A DNA stretch of 6,572 nucleotides. It comes from Planctomycetaceae bacterium (GTDB lineage: Bacteria; Planctomycetota; Planctomycetia; Pirellulales; Thermoguttaceae). Within the stretch, counting starts at the first letter, position 1. The number at the start of each line of letters is the position of its first letter. Made by a program: the position numbers and the translations under genes. The DNA lies in assembly GCA_031282385.1 (NCBI GenBank), contig JAITDV010000332.1, positions 1 to 6,572 of the forward strand. The letters run 5' to 3'. Positions 5,518-6,572 of the stretch are shown here, in pieces. The notes beneath the pieces were generated by a model. It did not search any database. It saw only the letters and a program-made list of their open reading frames with translations, and had not been told where the DNA came from.

Positions 5518-5658
5518 AGACCTTTTCTCTAACCTAAAAATACATCAACGCAACAAAAAACCTACAACGAAAAACCGCCTTTAACTCCTCCGAGACCACC
5601 CCTGACCCCTCCGAAGGTTGGGTCAGGGGCGGTCGCCTACAGGTTTGCGAAAAGGTCT
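5518..5658 (-). mobile_element. Repeat family M, copy 2: MITE-like element, 141 bp
   Basis: The left end AGACCTTTTCTCTAACCT (5518-5535) and the reverse complement of 5641-5658, AGACCTTTTCGCAAACCT, agree at 16 of 18 positions. AAT flanks both ends (5515-5517 and 5659-5661). The GC-rich core is a hairpin: GACCACCCCTGACCC (5594-5608) pairs with 5620-5634 at 14 of 15 positions. It is the inverted partner of 1227-1415, with the hairpin core 48 bp shorter but the same arms. There is no coding capacity and no transposase in the window. Confidence 0.7.
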
Positions 5659-5677
5659 AATACAGGCGACTGATTAA

Positions 5678-5733
5678 TTCTGATTTCGGAATGGAGAATT
5701 TGCGGTAACAAATTTTACATTCCGAAATCAGAA
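5678..5733. repeat. Long hairpin, 16-bp perfect outer stem
   Basis: TTCTGATTTCGGAATG (5678-5693) is perfectly complementary to CATTCCGAAATCAGAA (5718-5733). Inside it AATTTG (5697-5702) pairs with CAAATT (5709-5714) around a 6-nt loop. AAATCAG is then repeated directly after the stem. It lies between element M copy 2 and dnaJ, with no adjacent gene end that would make it a terminator. It may be another small mobile hairpin. Confidence 0.5.
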
Positions 5734-5883
5734 ATCAGAAATTGCAAATGTTCCCTATTGTAATTTTGGCGAGATCGAGTAAAATTCCGCCCTTTATGAA
5801 ATTGACGAAGTTTCCGGTAATCGGACAATATTGATTTTTGTACAAGAATTGCCGTCAATTTAATCGTGTAAATGTATATTAAA

Positions 5884-5905
5884 AAGAGAAAGTATTTTTT
5901 CTCTT
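5884..5905. terminator. Small AT-rich hairpin, weak bidirectional terminator candidate
   Basis: AAGAGAAA (5884-5891) pairs with TTTCTCTT (5898-5905) around a 6-nt loop. On the minus strand the stem is followed by TTTTTAAT. No minus-strand gene ends here, because dnaJ points right and the radical SAM gene points left from 5337, so the role is unclear. Confidence 0.2.
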
Positions 5906-5927
5906 AAAAAATTTACTTTGAGTATTA

Positions 5928-5947
5928 TTACGTGATCTTACGTGATA
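5928..5947. promoter_or_regulatory. 10-bp tandem direct repeat upstream of dnaJ
   Basis: TTACGTGATC and TTACGTGATA stand back to back, so the two ACGTGAT cores are one helical turn apart, followed by the palindrome TAACGTTA. It lies about 160 bp upstream of dnaJ and could be a site for a regulator binding one DNA face. A TTGACA at 5992-5997 could be a -35 box, but I find no good -10 at the right spacing. No CIRCE element is seen. Confidence 0.3.
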
Positions 5948-6106
5948 ACGTTAATTTATAGCAACATGATTCAGTCTGTCTGATTTTATTTTTGACAAAT
6001 CGAAAATTGGGCTGTTGTGCTGTGGATTATTTGATGTAATGAACATGTTGATATGATTATGATAAATCAAATAAATTACTAATCGCGTAAGGTTAATTTT
6101 GTTTAT

Positions 6107-6572
6107 ATGGCAAAACCAGATTACTATGAAGTTCTTGGAGTTTCGCGTAACGCGAGTAAAGAGGAAATATCAGCCGCGTACCGTAAACTTGCGATGAAGT
6201 ATCATCCGGATCGTAATCCGGGCAACACAGAAGTTGTCGAACAATTCAAACTTTGCGCTACAGCTTACGAAGTTCTTAACAACGACGAAAAACGCGCAAT
6301 CTATAACCAATACGGACACGAAGGTCTGGACTCAAGCGGCGGAGGTACTCAATTCCGCGACGTAAATGATATTTATGCGGCATTTGGTGATCTTTTTGGC
6401 GATACGATATTGGGGCATTTTTTTGGTGTTGGTCGCGGCGGTCGCGGACGCCAACCTGCTCCTGGAAACGATATTCGCTGTAACGTAACTATTGATCTAC
6501 ACGAAGCGGCACGCGGAGTAAATAAGGAAATAACTTTTCGGCGTCATGAACCTTGTCCGACTTGTAACGGAA
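6107..6572 (+). CDS. dnaJ: Chaperone DnaJ, 5' part (cut by the window edge)
   Basis: DnaJ is the Hsp40 co-chaperone that delivers unfolded clients to DnaK and stimulates its ATPase. The first 155 codons are present. The J domain spans residues 5-70, from DYYEVLGVSR through AYRKLAMKYHPDRNPG, with the essential HPD at 33-35, to YNQYGHEGLD. A Gly/Phe-rich segment follows (about 73-115, with AAFGDLFGD and GVGRGGRGR). The client-binding domain starts at GNDIRCNVTIDLHEAARG (120-137), and the first zinc-finger half-motif CPTCNG (150-155) reaches the edge. It is therefore a type I DnaJ rather than a J-domain-only protein. The ATG at 6107 gives the expected N-terminus; an AAGG about 14 nt upstream is too far for a strong ribosome binding site. 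About 445 bp without a gene separate it from the upstream repeat. grpE or groEL might follow, but they lie outside the window. Confidence 0.97.
   Translation, partial: MAKPDYYEVLGVSRNASKEEISAAYRKLAMKYHPDRNPGNTEVVEQFKLCATAYEVLNNDEKRAIYNQYGHEGLDSSGGGTQFRDVNDIYAAFGDLFGDTILGHFFGVGRGGRGRQPAPGNDIRCNVTIDLHEAARGVNKEITFRRHEPCPTCNG

Noticed and set aside
732..5658. A large inverted duplication explaining both repeat families at once
   Set aside because: The order is T-M on the left and T-M again on the right, not T-M...M-T, and the sequence between families differs, so independent insertions fit better.

Overview
The window is AT-rich bacterial DNA with five recognisable genes set in unusually long intergenic stretches that carry several short inverted-repeat elements. 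The proteins look planctomycete-like: the DnaJ start, the quinolinate synthase, and especially a short, divergent MnmE-type GTPase without the usual C-terminal part. Several genes also lack a clear Shine-Dalgarno sequence. Placement in Planctomycetota (Pirellulales-like, low-GC lineage) is an inference from remembered family resemblance, not from a database search.

Layout. 1-381: a possible gene start at the left edge (minus, very short, weak), a hairpin element of about 100 bp (122-226) and an inverted repeat just downstream of rplU. 382-696 (minus): rplU, ribosomal protein L21. 697-1736: about 1 kb without a convincing gene. It holds a degenerate copy of repeat family T (732-834), an AT-rich hairpin (849-902), short tandem repeats (1153-1190), one copy of repeat family M (1227-1415), a 16-bp dyad (1555-1570) and nested inverted repeats (1667-1707) just before nadA. 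1737-2840 (plus): nadA. 2893-4005 (minus): MnmE-like GTPase, convergent with nadA. 4162-5337 (minus): radical SAM/SPASM protein. 5338-6106: second copies of family T (5377-5471) and family M (5518-5658), a long hairpin (5678-5733), a small hairpin and a 10-bp direct repeat. 6107-6572 (plus): 5' part of dnaJ, cut by the window edge.

The genes are housekeeping or metabolic (translation, NAD synthesis, a tRNA-modification-type GTPase, chaperone) plus one radical SAM enzyme of unknown substrate. They do not form an obvious pathway or operon. I see no phage, CRISPR, toxin-antitoxin or defence genes, no transposase, and no tRNA or rRNA. The most interesting content is non-coding: two MITE-like repeat families, each present as an inverted pair. 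Family M has near-identical arms, ~18-bp terminal inverted repeats and apparent short target duplications. Family T sits 35-39 bp upstream of the starts of two unrelated genes. The truncated MnmE-like GTPase is the most interesting protein.
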